Of a stretch of DNA of 64,000 nt, positions 41,580-52,008 are shown piece after piece. The translations under genes and the position numbers were made by a program. Within the stretch, counting starts at the first letter, position 1, and each line of letters begins with the position of its first letter. The DNA is from Burkholderiaceae bacterium (GTDB lineage Bacteria; Pseudomonadota; Gammaproteobacteria; Burkholderiales; Burkholderiaceae_D), in the NCBI GenBank assembly GCA_030157545.1, contig JAOAUN010000004.1:1-64000 (forward strand). Direction: 5' to 3'. Under the pieces are notes generated by a model. It saw only the letters and a list, made by a program, of their open reading frames with translations. It was not told the origin of the DNA and ran no database searches.

Positions 41580-42482
41580 TCAAATCCTGCGAATGATTTT
41601 TTCGCCGAACAGGCCTTCCGGCCGCACCAGCAAAAACAGCAGCGCAAATACATACGGGAACCAGCCCTCGATGCCGCCGCCCACAAACGGCCCCAGATAC
41701 ACTTCCGCCAGCTTTTCGGATGCGCCAATGATGAGGCCGCCCAGAATGGCGCCGGGTACCGACGTGAAGCCGCCCAGAATCAGCACTGGCAGCGCCTTGA
41801 GCGCGACAAAGGTCAGCGAGAATTGCACGCCATTGCGCGAACCCCACAGCAGGCCCGCGACTAAGGCAACGAAGCCGGCAACAGCCCAGACGATGGCCCA
41901 GATATGTTGCAGCGGAATCCCCACTGCCAGTGCAGCCTGATGGTCGTCAGCGACGGCGCGCAATGCGCGGCCGATCTTGGTGCGCGAAAAAAACAGCGCA
42001 AGGCATGTCACTAGCAGTGCGCAGATACCAGCGGCGACGACGTCAAATTTCGAGACCATGATATTGAAATTCTCGAGCAGGCTTTCCATAGGCACGTCCT
42101 CAATGCCGAGATCAAGCCGCTGCACTTGCGAGCCCCACATCAGCTGCGCCAGGCCTTCAATGAAAAACGACAGCCCGATGGTAGCCATGAACAGCGAAAT
42201 CTCAGGCTGGTTGACGAGCCGGCGCAACACCACGCGCTCAACCGTCACAGCGAGAAGAGCCATGACTATGATGGTAGCGACAATAGCAGCCCACAACGGC
42301 CAGCCTTTCTGGTTGACTAGCGATGCGCAAGTCAGCGCAGCGAAAAACACCATCGCACCTTGAGCGAAGTTGAACACGCCGGAAGCCTTGTAGATCAGCA
42401 CAAAGCCAAGCGCGACCAGTGCATACATGATGCCGGAGAGCAGGCCGCCGATTAAGACTTCAAAGAAAAAATTCCAGTTCAT
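41580..42482 (-). CDS. Branched-chain-type ABC permease (LivH-like)
   Basis: GLLSGIMYALVALGFVLIYKASGVFNFAQGAMV, GGFTSVPGAILGGLIIG. Confidence 0.93.
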   Translation of the reverse strand: MNWNFFFEVLIGGLLSGIMYALVALGFVLIYKASGVFNFAQGAMVFFAALTCASLVNQKGWPLWAAIVATIIVMALLAVTVERVVLRRLVNQPEISLFMATIGLSFFIEGLAQLMWGSQVQRLDLGIEDVPMESLLENFNIMVSKFDVVAAGICALLVTCLALFFSRTKIGRALRAVADDHQAALAVGIPLQHIWAIVWAVAGFVALVAGLLWGSRNGVQFSLTFVALKALPVLILGGFTSVPGAILGGLIIGASEKLAEVYLGPFVGGGIEGWFPYVFALLFLLVRPEGLFGEKIIRRI

Positions 42483-42501
42483 GCAAAGCCTTTGATAATT
42501 T

Positions 42502-42560
42502 AAAGACGCTGTATCCCAGCGAGCCTGTCATCCTGACGAAAGTCAGGATCCAGTGGCGTT
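42502..42560. repeat. REP-like inverted repeat, copy 5 (degenerate/short)
   Basis: AAAGACGCTGTATCCC...TCCTGACGAAAGTCAGGATCCAGTGGCGTT. Confidence 0.6.
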
Positions 42561-42566
42561 ACTTTA

Positions 42567-43388
42567 TTAATGCGCGACACCCAGATAAGCATTAATCACA
42601 TCCTGATTGCTGCGCACGGCGTCCGGCGTGCCGTCGCCAATTTTCTTGCCGTAGTCGAGCACGACCACACGGTCGGAGATGTCCATCACCACGCCCATGT
42701 CATGCTCGATGAGTACGATGGTGGTGCCGAACTGCGCGTTCACGTCCAGAATGAAACGGCACATGTCTTGTTTCTCTTCGACGTTCATGCCCGCCATCGG
42801 CTCGTCGAGCAACAGAATCTGCGGTTCGGCGGCGAGTGCGCGGCCGAGCTCAACCCGTTTTTGCAAGCCATATGGCAGGCGCCCAACCGGCGTCTTGCGA
42901 ATATGCTGAATCTCCAGAAAATCAATGATTTCCTCGACCTTGATACGGTGCGAGATTTCTTCATTGCGTGCCGGGCCCAGATACAGTGCCTGCATCAGGA
43001 AATTGCTTTTGATCTGAAGATTGCGGCCGGTCATGATGTTGTCGAGCACACTCATGCCCTTGAACAGCGCAATATTCTGGAAGGTGCGCGCAATACCGCT
43101 CTTGGCGGCCGCATACGTGTTCATGTCCTTCAAATGCTGGTCGCGATAAATGATCTCGCCCTGCTGCGGACGGTAGACACCATTGATCACATTCAGCATT
43201 GAGCTCTTGCCGGCGCCGTTGGGGCCGATGATGGCGCGAATCTCATGCTCGCGCACATCGAATGAAATATCGGTCAGCGCCTTGACTCCGCCGAAAGACA
43301 GCGAGATATGGCGCAAATCGAGAATCACCTCGCCGATTTTTCGATCGGCACTGGCGCTGCTGCTGTTATTGTCGCTTATTGTATTCAT
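42567..43388 (-). CDS. ABC transporter ATP-binding protein (LivG-like)
   Basis: IIGPNGAGKSSMLNVINGVYRPQQGEI, LPYGLQKRVELGRALAAEPQILLLDEPMAGMN. Confidence 0.93.
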   Translation of the reverse strand: MNTISDNNSSSASADRKIGEVILDLRHISLSFGGVKALTDISFDVREHEIRAIIGPNGAGKSSMLNVINGVYRPQQGEIIYRDQHLKDMNTYAAAKSGIARTFQNIALFKGMSVLDNIMTGRNLQIKSNFLMQALYLGPARNEEISHRIKVEEIIDFLEIQHIRKTPVGRLPYGLQKRVELGRALAAEPQILLLDEPMAGMNVEEKQDMCRFILDVNAQFGTTIVLIEHDMGVVMDISDRVVVLDYGKKIGDGTPDAVRSNQDVINAYLGVAH

Positions 43389-45343
43389 GCCGCTTTTTGT
43401 GCTGCGCTAAAAGTTTGTACGTCACGTATAGCCAGGTCGGCGCTGACGCTGCCCTTGCGGCCGTCTTCGAACTTGACCTGCGTTTCTATGAACTGCGAGC
43501 TGCGACTGCTGTACAAGGCATCGATCAGCACCGCATATTTTTCGGCGATGAAGCCGCGTCTTACCTTGCGGGTGCGCGTGAGCTCGTCATCATCCGGGTC
43601 GAGTTCTTTATGCAGAATCAGGAAGCGATGAATCTGCGAGCTTGCCAGCATGGTGTCATGAGCAAGGTCGGCATTGACCTTCTCGACGCAGTCGGCAATC
43701 AGTTGATATACATCGGACTGAGCGGCCAGATCGGTGTAGCCGCTGTAGGCGATGTTGCGGCGTTCTGCCCAGTTGCCGACGGCTTCCATGTCGATGCAGA
43801 TAAACGCATTGCAGGCATCACGACCGTCGCCGAAAGCGACGGCTTCCTTGATGAACGGGAAAAACTTGAGTTTATTTTCGATGTACTTGGGCGCAAACAT
43901 ATCGCCACGCGCCATCTTGCCAACGTCCTTGGCGCGGTCGATAATTTTCAAGTGGCCGTCGGCATCAAAGAAGCCGGCGTCACCGGTCTGGAAATATCCG
44001 TTCGCATCAATCGCTTCGGCCGTCGCGTCAGGCCGTTTGTAATAGTGCAGCATCAGTCCCGGCGAGCGCACCAGCACTTCGCCACTGTCGCCGATCTTTA
44101 CTTCAACACCTGCCATCGGACGGCCAACGGTATCGAGCTTCACATCGCCGGACGCTTGCATGCAGACCGTCACGCAGGTCTCGGTCATGCCATATAGTTG
44201 TTTGAGGTTGATGCCGATAGAGCGGTAGAAGTCGAACAGGTCGGGACCGATCGCTTCGCCGCCGGTATAGGCGACCTTGATACGTGACATACCGAGCACA
44301 TTTTTCAGCGGACCGTAGACCAGCAATTCACCGATGCCATATAACAGACGGTCTTTCAGGCTGACGCTGCCTTTGCCATCCAGCAGGGCAAGTCCGGCAC
44401 GGCGGGCTACACCCATGAAGTAATGGAACATGCTGCGCTTGATCCAGCTCGCGTCTTCAATCCGTATCATCACTTGCGTGAGGATGTTTTCATAAATGCG
44501 CGGTGGGCCGAAATAATAAGTCGGGCCAATCTCGCGCAGGTCGCTCATCACAGTCGCGGGTGACTCCGGACAGTTCAGGCAAAGGCCGACGATGTGCGAC
44601 AGCCCGAACGAATACAAGAAGTCACCCACCCACGCCAGCGGCAGATAGCACAGCAGTTCATTGTCAGCGTCGAGCTTGTCGAAAGCAGCCAGCACACGAC
44701 CTGTCGCGATCATCGCAGCATGCGAATGGCAGACGCCCTTGGGTTTGCCGGTGGTGCCGGAGGTGTAGAGAATGACGGCAACATCGTCGGTGCTGCCGGC
44801 GGCGACTTCTTGCAGGAAAAAGTCCGGATGCGAACGCGCATACTCGCGGCCCAGCTCTTGTATGCTGACGAAGGAATGCACAGCCGGCTGATTGTAGTTG
44901 CGCAGTCCGCGCTCATTGTCATAGATGATGTGGCTGATGCCAGGCACGGATTCCTTGATCTCGAGCAGCTTGTCGACCTGCTCCTGATCCTCGACGATCG
45001 CAAAATCAATTTCTGCATTCTCGAGCACGAAAGCCATGTCAGCTGCAGGCGCATCCTGATACAAGGGCACTGCAACGCCACCAAGGCACTGCGCCGCAGA
45101 CATCGCCCAATACAGACGCGGCCGGTTGTCACCGACGACGGCCAGGTTCATCCCGCGCTTGAAGCCGAGTGCGGCCAGACCGCACGCCAGCGAGCGTACT
45201 TCCTCCGCTACCTGTGACCAGGTGGTGGTCTGCCAGATGCCAAGATCTTTTTCACGGAACGCCGGCCGTTCGGGCCGCGTTTGCGCATGCTGCAACAATA
45301 AACGGGGGAAAGTATCCACCCGTTTCAAGCCTGTCTCCACCAT
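43385..45343 (-). CDS. Long-chain acyl-CoA synthetase family AMP-binding protein
   Basis: AVILYTSGTTGKPKGVCHSH, LKQLYGMTETCVTVC, YFQTGDAGFFDADGHLKIIDRAKDVGKMARGDMFAP. Confidence 0.92.
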   Translation of the reverse strand: MVETGLKRVDTFPRLLLQHAQTRPERPAFREKDLGIWQTTTWSQVAEEVRSLACGLAALGFKRGMNLAVVGDNRPRLYWAMSAAQCLGGVAVPLYQDAPAADMAFVLENAEIDFAIVEDQEQVDKLLEIKESVPGISHIIYDNERGLRNYNQPAVHSFVSIQELGREYARSHPDFFLQEVAAGSTDDVAVILYTSGTTGKPKGVCHSHAAMIATGRVLAAFDKLDADNELLCYLPLAWVGDFLYSFGLSHIVGLCLNCPESPATVMSDLREIGPTYYFGPPRIYENILTQVMIRIEDASWIKRSMFHYFMGVARRAGLALLDGKGSVSLKDRLLYGIGELLVYGPLKNVLGMSRIKVAYTGGEAIGPDLFDFYRSIGINLKQLYGMTETCVTVCMQASGDVKLDTVGRPMAGVEVKIGDSGEVLVRSPGLMLHYYKRPDATAEAIDANGYFQTGDAGFFDADGHLKIIDRAKDVGKMARGDMFAPKYIENKLKFFPFIKEAVAFGDGRDACNAFICIDMEAVGNWAERRNIAYSGYTDLAAQSDVYQLIADCVEKVNADLAHDTMLASSQIHRFLILHKELDPDDDELTRTRKVRRGFIAEKYAVLIDALYSSRSSQFIETQVKFEDGRKGSVSADLAIRDVQTFSAAQKAA

Positions 45344-45499
45344 CTGCTGCCTCTGTCTAATTATTGTGCAAAGCCGTGGTCGCCGCGATATACATTGCGC
45401 CACATTTTTTATGCCATCATAACGGCCTTATCCGTTGCCGGGTGTCATTTGCCAGACAATTCAGGGACTTTCAATATTGCATTGCAACACACGGTATCC

Positions 45500-46180
45500 A
45501 TGGCTATTGTGAAACCATCGCTGTCTGAGGCACTGACCCACACTTTGTGGGCGCGTACTTTGTCGTCAGAACAGTTGGTGCGGGTTGAGCGTGAGACCAG
45601 CGAGCGCTTCATTGAGGCCGGGAATTTTGTCTGCAAGCAGGGCGATCCGGTAGAGCACTGGATGGGCGTCACGGAAGGGCTGTTGAAAATGAGCAGCGTC
45701 TCGCCTTCAGGCAAGGCAGTAACTTTTACCGGCATGCTCGCCGGTGGCTGGTTCGGCGAGGGTTCGTTGTTGAAAACCGAAGTGCGCCGCTATGATGTCG
45801 TCGCGCTGCGCGACAGTCATGTGGCTTTCATGCCGCGCACGACCTTCAACTGGTTGCTGGATACCAGCATCCCGTTCAACCGTTTTTTACTCAATCAACT
45901 CAATGCGCGGCTCGGCCTGTTCATTGCACTCGTTGAATACGACCGCATGCTCGATACCGACGCGCGGGTGGCGCGTTGTCTGGCGGCGCTGTTCAATCCC
46001 GACCTGAATCCGGCCGGCGGCAATCAGCTGCAGATCTCGCAGGAAGAAATCGGCTATCTGTGCAGCACCTCGCGCCAGCGCACCAATCAAGCCTTGCAAG
46101 TACTGGAGCGTGCAGGTCTATTGCAGCTCGATTATGGCGGGCTGACCATTCTCGATCTTGAAGGTTTACGGCGGTTCTGA
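45500..46180 (+). CDS. Crp/Fnr family transcriptional regulator
   Basis: cNMP-like barrel (GNFVCKQGDPVEHWMGVTEGLLKM) and HTH ISQEEIGYLCSTSRQRTNQALQVLERAGLL. Confidence 0.9.
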   Translation: MAIVKPSLSEALTHTLWARTLSSEQLVRVERETSERFIEAGNFVCKQGDPVEHWMGVTEGLLKMSSVSPSGKAVTFTGMLAGGWFGEGSLLKTEVRRYDVVALRDSHVAFMPRTTFNWLLDTSIPFNRFLLNQLNARLGLFIALVEYDRMLDTDARVARCLAALFNPDLNPAGGNQLQISQEEIGYLCSTSRQRTNQALQVLERAGLLQLDYGGLTILDLEGLRRF

Positions 46181-46379
46181 CGCCGCCGGCCGCTGTCAGC
46201 GCCTGCCGGCAATGACAGGAAGTATTCCTCTTTGCTGAAACCCCGCTGCTTTTCTGCACTGCTTTTTCCCGTATTGATTGCACCGTCCTCTTCTTTGGAA
46301 CTGCACACGCTTCATGCGGTCAACTTCTATGCGACTCACCAAGCGATTCCATTGCTTTAACTACATAGACCCGTGACCG

Positions 46380-48590
46380 ATGCCCTTGCGCCCTTTCCAG
46401 TTATCCCTGCGCTTCATATTCCCCCTGGCGCTGGTGCTGGCTTTATTCGCCTTTGCGATATTGCCGCTGGTTGAAGATCTGACGCAGCGCTGGTTCGAGC
46501 GCGATCTCGACACTCGTTCGGGCATGATGGTTTCGGCTTTGCGGGAACCCTTGCTCGATTATCTGGCGCAGCAGGACGGAGAGGACATCCGGAATTTGTT
46601 TGACCGCACCGTGCAGGACGGTCGTTTGCGCGCCGTTGCGTTTTGCGACGTTACGGGCAAACTGGTTTATCACAGCAGTCAATTTCCGCCGCAGCTTGAC
46701 TGCCATGGCAATGTACCTCAGCAAGTGCGGCTGACAGAAAGCGAATTGCAGCAAGATGGGATTACTCTGGGCAAGCTCATGCTGGCGCAAGATACCAGTT
46801 TCATTGAGAGGCGCAGCAACGAATTCCGCTCGTATGTCATCTTGCTATTCACGCTGATGTTTCTAGTTATCTCGGCGCTTGGCGCGTGGATTGCGCACTG
46901 GAGCTGGCAGGACTGGATACATTCGTTGAAAGGATTGTTGCGGCGTGATTCGGTGACACAGTCCGTCGCCAATACGCCGCCTGAATTCCGACCGCTGGTC
47001 GGGGACTTGCGTGCGATGCTGCATGAAATGAATCTTGAACGACGCACGCAACAACATTCGCCTCAAGCCTGGACGCCACAAAAATTGCGTTCGCTATTAC
47101 ATGACGAGCTGGCCGGCGATGAAGTGCTGGTGGTGTCAAACCGTGAACCGTATATCCACGAAAAGACTGCGCATGGAATCGAAGTAAGACGTCCCGCCAG
47201 CGGCCTGGTGACGGCAGTCGAACCCGTTATGCGTGCCTGCTCCGGCACCTGGATTGCACATGGTAGCGGGTCGGCAGATCGTGTAACCGTTGATGCGCAT
47301 GACCGTGTTGCCGTGCCGCCGAACCGGCCGGCCTATACCCTGCGCAGGGTCTGGCTGTCACAAGAGGAAGAGGCCGGCTACTACTACGGATTTTCGAATG
47401 AAGGACTATGGCCGCTGTGTCATATTGCCCACGTACGGCCGGTGTTTCGTTCTTCCGACTGGGAACAGTATGTCGCCGTCAATCAGCGGTTTGCCGACGC
47501 AGTCGTGGCAGAGGCCAATACCGATGATCCGGTCGTGCTGGTGCAGGACTATCACTTTGCGCTGTTGCCGCGCATGGTCAGAGAAAAACTGCCGAAGGCC
47601 ACCATCATCATGTTCTGGCATATACCGTGGCCGAATCCGGAATCATTCGGCATCTGTCCTTGGCGCGAAGAATTGCTCGAAGGTCTGCTCGGGAATACGC
47701 TGCTCGGCTTTCATACCCCATTTCACTGCAAAAATTTTCTTGAGACGGTTGACCGTTATCTTGAAACTCGAATCGAGCATGAAGCGTCTACGATTTCGTT
47801 CGGTGGCGAAATGACGCAAGTCGAGCCGTATCCGATTTCGATCGCATGGCCTGACAGTGAAGATCAGGTCGACGTCACGCAATGCCACCGCGACTTGCGC
47901 ACCGAACTCGGTGTGCCCGTTGCGCACCGCATCGCACTCGGCGTGGACAGACTTGACTACACCAAGGGCATCCTTGAAAGGTTTCAGGCAGCCGAACGCA
48001 TGCTTGAGCTGCATCCGGAACTGGTCGGAAGGTTTTCTTTATTGCAGATTGCCGCGCCCAGCCGTTCTTCTCTGGATGAATACCAGCAACTTGAAACACG
48101 CGTAACTAATCTGGCCGAGCATATCAATCAACGTTTTGCGAATCCGGTCGCACCGCCAATTTTCCTGCGGATAGAACATCATGACGCCGATCAGCTCGCC
48201 TGCTATTACCGTGCAGCCGATGTCTGCGTTGTCACCAGCCTGCACGACGGCATGAATCTGGTGGCCAAGGAATACATCGCCGCGCGCGATGATGAATTGG
48301 GCGTACTTATCTTGTCGCAGTTCACCGGCGCGGCAAGGGAGCTGCATGAAGCATTACTGATCAATCCGTATCACATTGAGCAGAGTGCACAGGCATTCTA
48401 TCGAGCGTTGACCATGCCGGAGCCCGAGCAACGGGAACGTATGCGCAGCATGCGCACACTGGTGCGCGACTTTAATGTGTACCGCTGGGCCGGGTTGATG
48501 TTGCTGGATGCGGCACGCTTGCGACGACGCCAGCGCGTCAGCGAAAAAATTCATTCGCACAGCAAACGATCGCTCAGGCGAGTGGTGTGA
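46380..48590 (+). CDS. otsA: Trehalose-6-phosphate synthase with N-terminal two-TM sensor-like extension
   Basis: GT20 core ([53 protein letters not shown]); TM helices at about residues 10-30 and 150-172. Confidence 0.92.
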   Translation: MPLRPFQLSLRFIFPLALVLALFAFAILPLVEDLTQRWFERDLDTRSGMMVSALREPLLDYLAQQDGEDIRNLFDRTVQDGRLRAVAFCDVTGKLVYHSSQFPPQLDCHGNVPQQVRLTESELQQDGITLGKLMLAQDTSFIERRSNEFRSYVILLFTLMFLVISALGAWIAHWSWQDWIHSLKGLLRRDSVTQSVANTPPEFRPLVGDLRAMLHEMNLERRTQQHSPQAWTPQKLRSLLHDELAGDEVLVVSNREPYIHEKTAHGIEVRRPASGLVTAVEPVMRACSGTWIAHGSGSADRVTVDAHDRVAVPPNRPAYTLRRVWLSQEEEAGYYYGFSNEGLWPLCHIAHVRPVFRSSDWEQYVAVNQRFADAVVAEANTDDPVVLVQDYHFALLPRMVREKLPKATIIMFWHIPWPNPESFGICPWREELLEGLLGNTLLGFHTPFHCKNFLETVDRYLETRIEHEASTISFGGEMTQVEPYPISIAWPDSEDQVDVTQCHRDLRTELGVPVAHRIALGVDRLDYTKGILERFQAAERMLELHPELVGRFSLLQIAAPSRSSLDEYQQLETRVTNLAEHINQRFANPVAPPIFLRIEHHDADQLACYYRAADVCVVTSLHDGMNLVAKEYIAARDDELGVLILSQFTGAARELHEALLINPYHIEQSAQAFYRALTMPEPEQRERMRSMRTLVRDFNVYRWAGLMLLDAARLRRRQRVSEKIHSHSKRSLRRVV

Positions 48591-49390
48591 ACGGCATGAC
48601 CGATATTTTTTCCGGCGATGGATTAAAGCTTCTGCAAGCTTGCGTGAAACCGGACATGCTATGCCTGTTTGATTTCGATGGCACGCTTGCACCGTTGGTT
48701 GATGAACCCACACAAGCCTTGTTGCCCCATTCAGTGCAGCACAGCTTGAATCGCCTGCAGAAGCTGGTCAAAGTCGGCATTGTTACTGGTCGTTCGCAGT
48801 CAGATTTGCTATCGCGGCTGGAATTTAATCCGCATTATCTGGTCGGTAATCACGGCCTCGAAGGCTTGCCCGGTTGGGAGTTGCGTGCTGCCGAATTCAT
48901 GACGATCTGTGCAGCCTGGCGCGATCATCTTGCGCGCCTGCTCGAAGCAATCGATGACGACGGTATACAGCTGGAGGACAAACGCTATTCGCTGTCGCTG
49001 CATTATCGTCATGCGCGTCACCCGTCACAGGCGATGCAAGAATTGAGGTGCCTGTTTGCGCAGCTCACGCCGCCGCCGCGAATTATTGCCGGCAAGTTCG
49101 TCTGGAGCCTGTTGCCGCCCGGTGCCGGTGACAAAGGCCTGGCAGTGGAGCATCTGATTGAACTGGCACAGGCGCCGCGCACGCTTTATGTGGGAGACGA
49201 TGTTACCGACGAAGATGTATTTGCGTTGCGGCGTGACGATCTGATTTCGGTACGTGTCGGTTTTGATGCGCACAGCGCAGCTAAATTTTTTATACCGGAT
49301 AAGCAAACTATTGTCGCGTTGTTGAATCAACTGCTTGCTTGCCTGACGGGCAGCGACCGCAGTTCCGACCCATATCGCAAAGCAGGATAA
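48587..49390 (+). CDS. otsB: Trehalose-6-phosphate phosphatase
   Basis: LFDFDGTLAPLVDEP, GNHGLEG, YVGDDVTDEDVF. Confidence 0.92.
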   Translation: MNGMTDIFSGDGLKLLQACVKPDMLCLFDFDGTLAPLVDEPTQALLPHSVQHSLNRLQKLVKVGIVTGRSQSDLLSRLEFNPHYLVGNHGLEGLPGWELRAAEFMTICAAWRDHLARLLEAIDDDGIQLEDKRYSLSLHYRHARHPSQAMQELRCLFAQLTPPPRIIAGKFVWSLLPPGAGDKGLAVEHLIELAQAPRTLYVGDDVTDEDVFALRRDDLISVRVGFDAHSAAKFFIPDKQTIVALLNQLLACLTGSDRSSDPYRKAG

Positions 49391-49392
49391 TA

Positions 49393-51189
49393 ATGAGCAA
49401 TCTGGATCTTGGTTTAATTGGCAATTCGCATACCAGCGCGTTGATTGATAAAAACGCACGCATTTCCTGGTGGTGCTATCCGCATTTCGACAGCAATCCG
49501 TTGTGCTGCAGTTTGCTCCGCTCAGACACTGCCAACGACAAGCCGGATGCATTCGGTTTTATCGACATCCTGTTCGACGGTGCGCATACGGTTCGGCAAG
49601 CCTACCAGCGCAATTCGGCCATTTTAATTAGCCGCATGCAAGACGATGCAGGCAATGGCATCGAAGTCACCGACTTTGCGCCGCGGTTTTATAAGCACGG
49701 CCGTATGTTTTCCCCGGCGATGTTGGTGCGAATCATTCGCCGTATTTCTGGCCGGCCGCGCATCGGTTTGCGGGTCAGGCCAGCGCTTGCTTATGGGCAG
49801 TCGCGCGCCGACATGCGCAGCGGTGCGCATCACCTTACTTATTACGGCGGCTCGCAGGCGATGCGCGTGACTACGGATACCTCGGTGACGGCCTTGACGG
49901 AAGAGCGCCTGTTTTTCCTGCACGACAGCGTCACACTATTGATGGGCCCTGATGAAACAGTCGACGGCTCACCACGCGAAGTAGGCCGTACTTTTTATGA
50001 ATCAACCACCGCATACTGGCATCGCTGGGTGCGCAATCTGGCTATACCATTTGAATGGCAAGACGTCGTGATACGTTCAGCCATCACCTTGAAGCTGAAT
50101 GCCTTCGATGACACCGGCGCCATCATCGCCGCTGTCACGACGTCCATACCGGAGTCACCGGACAGCGGCCGCAATTGGGATTACCGCTACTGCTGGTTGC
50201 GCGACGCTTATTTTGTCGTCAATGCATTGAACCGTCTTGGTGTGACGGCGACCATGCAGCATTATCTGGAATACATCCTCAACATCATTGCCGACTCGCG
50301 GGACATGCCCTTGCAGCCAGTCTATGGCATACGGCGCGAACCGACGCTGGACGAATCCATTGCGCCGGCGCTCGATGGTTATCGCGGCATGGGGCCGGTG
50401 CGGGTCGGTAACCTCGCCTGGCATCAAGTGCAAAACGATGTCTTCGGCGCAGCAGTGCTTGCCAGCACCCATGCATTCTTTGATACGCGCCTTGAGCGAC
50501 CGGCCGGCCGGCAAATGTTTACCGATCTGGAGCGGCTCGGTGAACAGGCGATCAAATGCTACAACCAGCCGGACGCAGGTATCTGGGAGCTGCGCGGCTC
50601 GCGCCGTGTGCATACTTTTTCCACGTTGATGTGCTGGGCTGCCTGCGACCGCCTGGCGGCGATTGCAACACGTCTGCGCCTGCCGCAGCGTGCGCGCCGC
50701 TGGCACGTCGAAGCGCAACGCATACGCAAAGAGATTGTCGACCATGCGTGGAATCCGTCGCTGGGCAGCTTTGTCTCCACCTTCGGCGGCGACCGGCTCG
50801 ATGCAAGCCTCTTGCTGATGGGCGAGTTCCAGTTTCTTGCGCATGATGATCCGCGTTTCATAGGCACCGTGCGCGCAGTCGAGCGGCATTTGCAGCGCGG
50901 CGACTTCCTGTTGCGCTACGACGAAGAAGACGACTTCGGCCAACCCGATGCCGCGTTCATGGTTTGTACCTTGTGGTGGATCATCGCACTAGACCAAATC
51001 GGCGAAACGCGGCGGGCGCGCGAGCTGTTTGAAAAAGTGCTCGAACAGCGCAACCATCTGGGCCTGTTGTCGGAAGATGTGTCCCTAGAGGGTGGTGAAC
51101 TGTGGGGGAATTTTCCGCAGACGTACAGCATGGTCGGCCTGATTCAGTGCGCGGCGCGCTTGTCGATACCGTGGGATGAAGCTTATTAG
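49393..51189 (+). CDS. Glycoside hydrolase family 15 protein (glucoamylase/trehalase-like)
   Basis: LGLIGNSHTSALIDKNARISWWCYPHFDS, NWDYRYCWLRDAYFVVNAL, EEDDFGQPDAAFMVCTLWWI. Confidence 0.92.
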   Translation: MSNLDLGLIGNSHTSALIDKNARISWWCYPHFDSNPLCCSLLRSDTANDKPDAFGFIDILFDGAHTVRQAYQRNSAILISRMQDDAGNGIEVTDFAPRFYKHGRMFSPAMLVRIIRRISGRPRIGLRVRPALAYGQSRADMRSGAHHLTYYGGSQAMRVTTDTSVTALTEERLFFLHDSVTLLMGPDETVDGSPREVGRTFYESTTAYWHRWVRNLAIPFEWQDVVIRSAITLKLNAFDDTGAIIAAVTTSIPESPDSGRNWDYRYCWLRDAYFVVNALNRLGVTATMQHYLEYILNIIADSRDMPLQPVYGIRREPTLDESIAPALDGYRGMGPVRVGNLAWHQVQNDVFGAAVLASTHAFFDTRLERPAGRQMFTDLERLGEQAIKCYNQPDAGIWELRGSRRVHTFSTLMCWAACDRLAAIATRLRLPQRARRWHVEAQRIRKEIVDHAWNPSLGSFVSTFGGDRLDASLLLMGEFQFLAHDDPRFIGTVRAVERHLQRGDFLLRYDEEDDFGQPDAAFMVCTLWWIIALDQIGETRRARELFEKVLEQRNHLGLLSEDVSLEGGELWGNFPQTYSMVGLIQCAARLSIPWDEAY

Positions 51190-51374
51190 CAGTCGCTTAT
51201 TTGTTTTGAGCGAGTCAGTATGACTATTGCGAAATCTCCCTCGCCAATCCGTCCTTTTTTGACAACAGTCATATTATCTTTCTGAAAACACTTCCGTAGA
51301 ATTCCGAGAGTCCGATTTGGACAGGTGTGGCTTCAATGCCTGCCGTTCCCTCACTCACTAAACAGGAATTCAAC

Positions 51375-51956
51375 ATGAATAAAAAATTGTTCGCCGCAAT
51401 ATTGGGCGTTGCGCTTCTTTTACCATTTGCGGCGCAAGCGGAGGGTACTTATGTGAAGCTCGGCGTTGGTCAATCGGAATATACGGATTTAAGTACTGAT
51501 GGCTTAGCCATCCCTGACTTCAAGCCGACCGGTGTGCAGCTTGGCGTTGGCATTTCGCTCGACAAGACTTGGGATGTAGAAGCGGGCTATATCCACTTTG
51601 GCAAAGATGATATGTCAATAATTGGTGATGGCGGAAGCGGTAATCTGTCTTTGCAAACTCAGGCGATTTACGTGGCAGGTATAGGTAATTATGCATTCAC
51701 CGATTCATTTTCAGCTTTTGGCAAACTAGGTATTGCTGCTCACCACAGCAAAGCCAACGGCAGCGCTACGATTGGCACTGAAACATTCACTGATTCTGAA
51801 TCGCAGACAAAGGTTCGGGCTTTGATCGGCGCGGGTTTGGCGTATCAATTCACCAAGGAGATCGCAGGTCTGGTTGATTACACTTACTACGGTAAAGTTT
51901 CGGATGGTGACTTTAAAGTCAGTCTTCTAAGCGTAGGTCTGCGTTACAACTTCTGA
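51375..51956 (+). CDS. OmpA/OmpW-like outer-membrane beta-barrel protein
   Basis: Signal peptide (..FAAQAEG), barrel strands, C-terminal VGLRYNF. Confidence 0.8.
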   Translation: MNKKLFAAILGVALLLPFAAQAEGTYVKLGVGQSEYTDLSTDGLAIPDFKPTGVQLGVGISLDKTWDVEAGYIHFGKDDMSIIGDGGSGNLSLQTQAIYVAGIGNYAFTDSFSAFGKLGIAAHHSKANGSATIGTETFTDSESQTKVRALIGAGLAYQFTKEIAGLVDYTYYGKVSDGDFKVSLLSVGLRYNF

Positions 51957-51971
51957 TCGTTAGCAAGAACA

Positions 51972-52005
51972 AACAAGGGTGCCGGCGAAAGTCGGCACCC
52001 TTGTT
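51972..52005. terminator. Intrinsic bidirectional terminator
   Basis: AACAAGGGTGCCG-loop-CGGCACCCTTGTT between convergent genes. Confidence 0.8.
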
Positions 52006-52008
52006 GCA

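Noticed and set aside
43379-44197. 272-aa plus-strand ORF
   Set aside because: Antisense to acyl-CoA synthetase.
50155-50943. 262-aa minus-strand ORF
   Set aside because: Antisense to GH15; shadow ORF.
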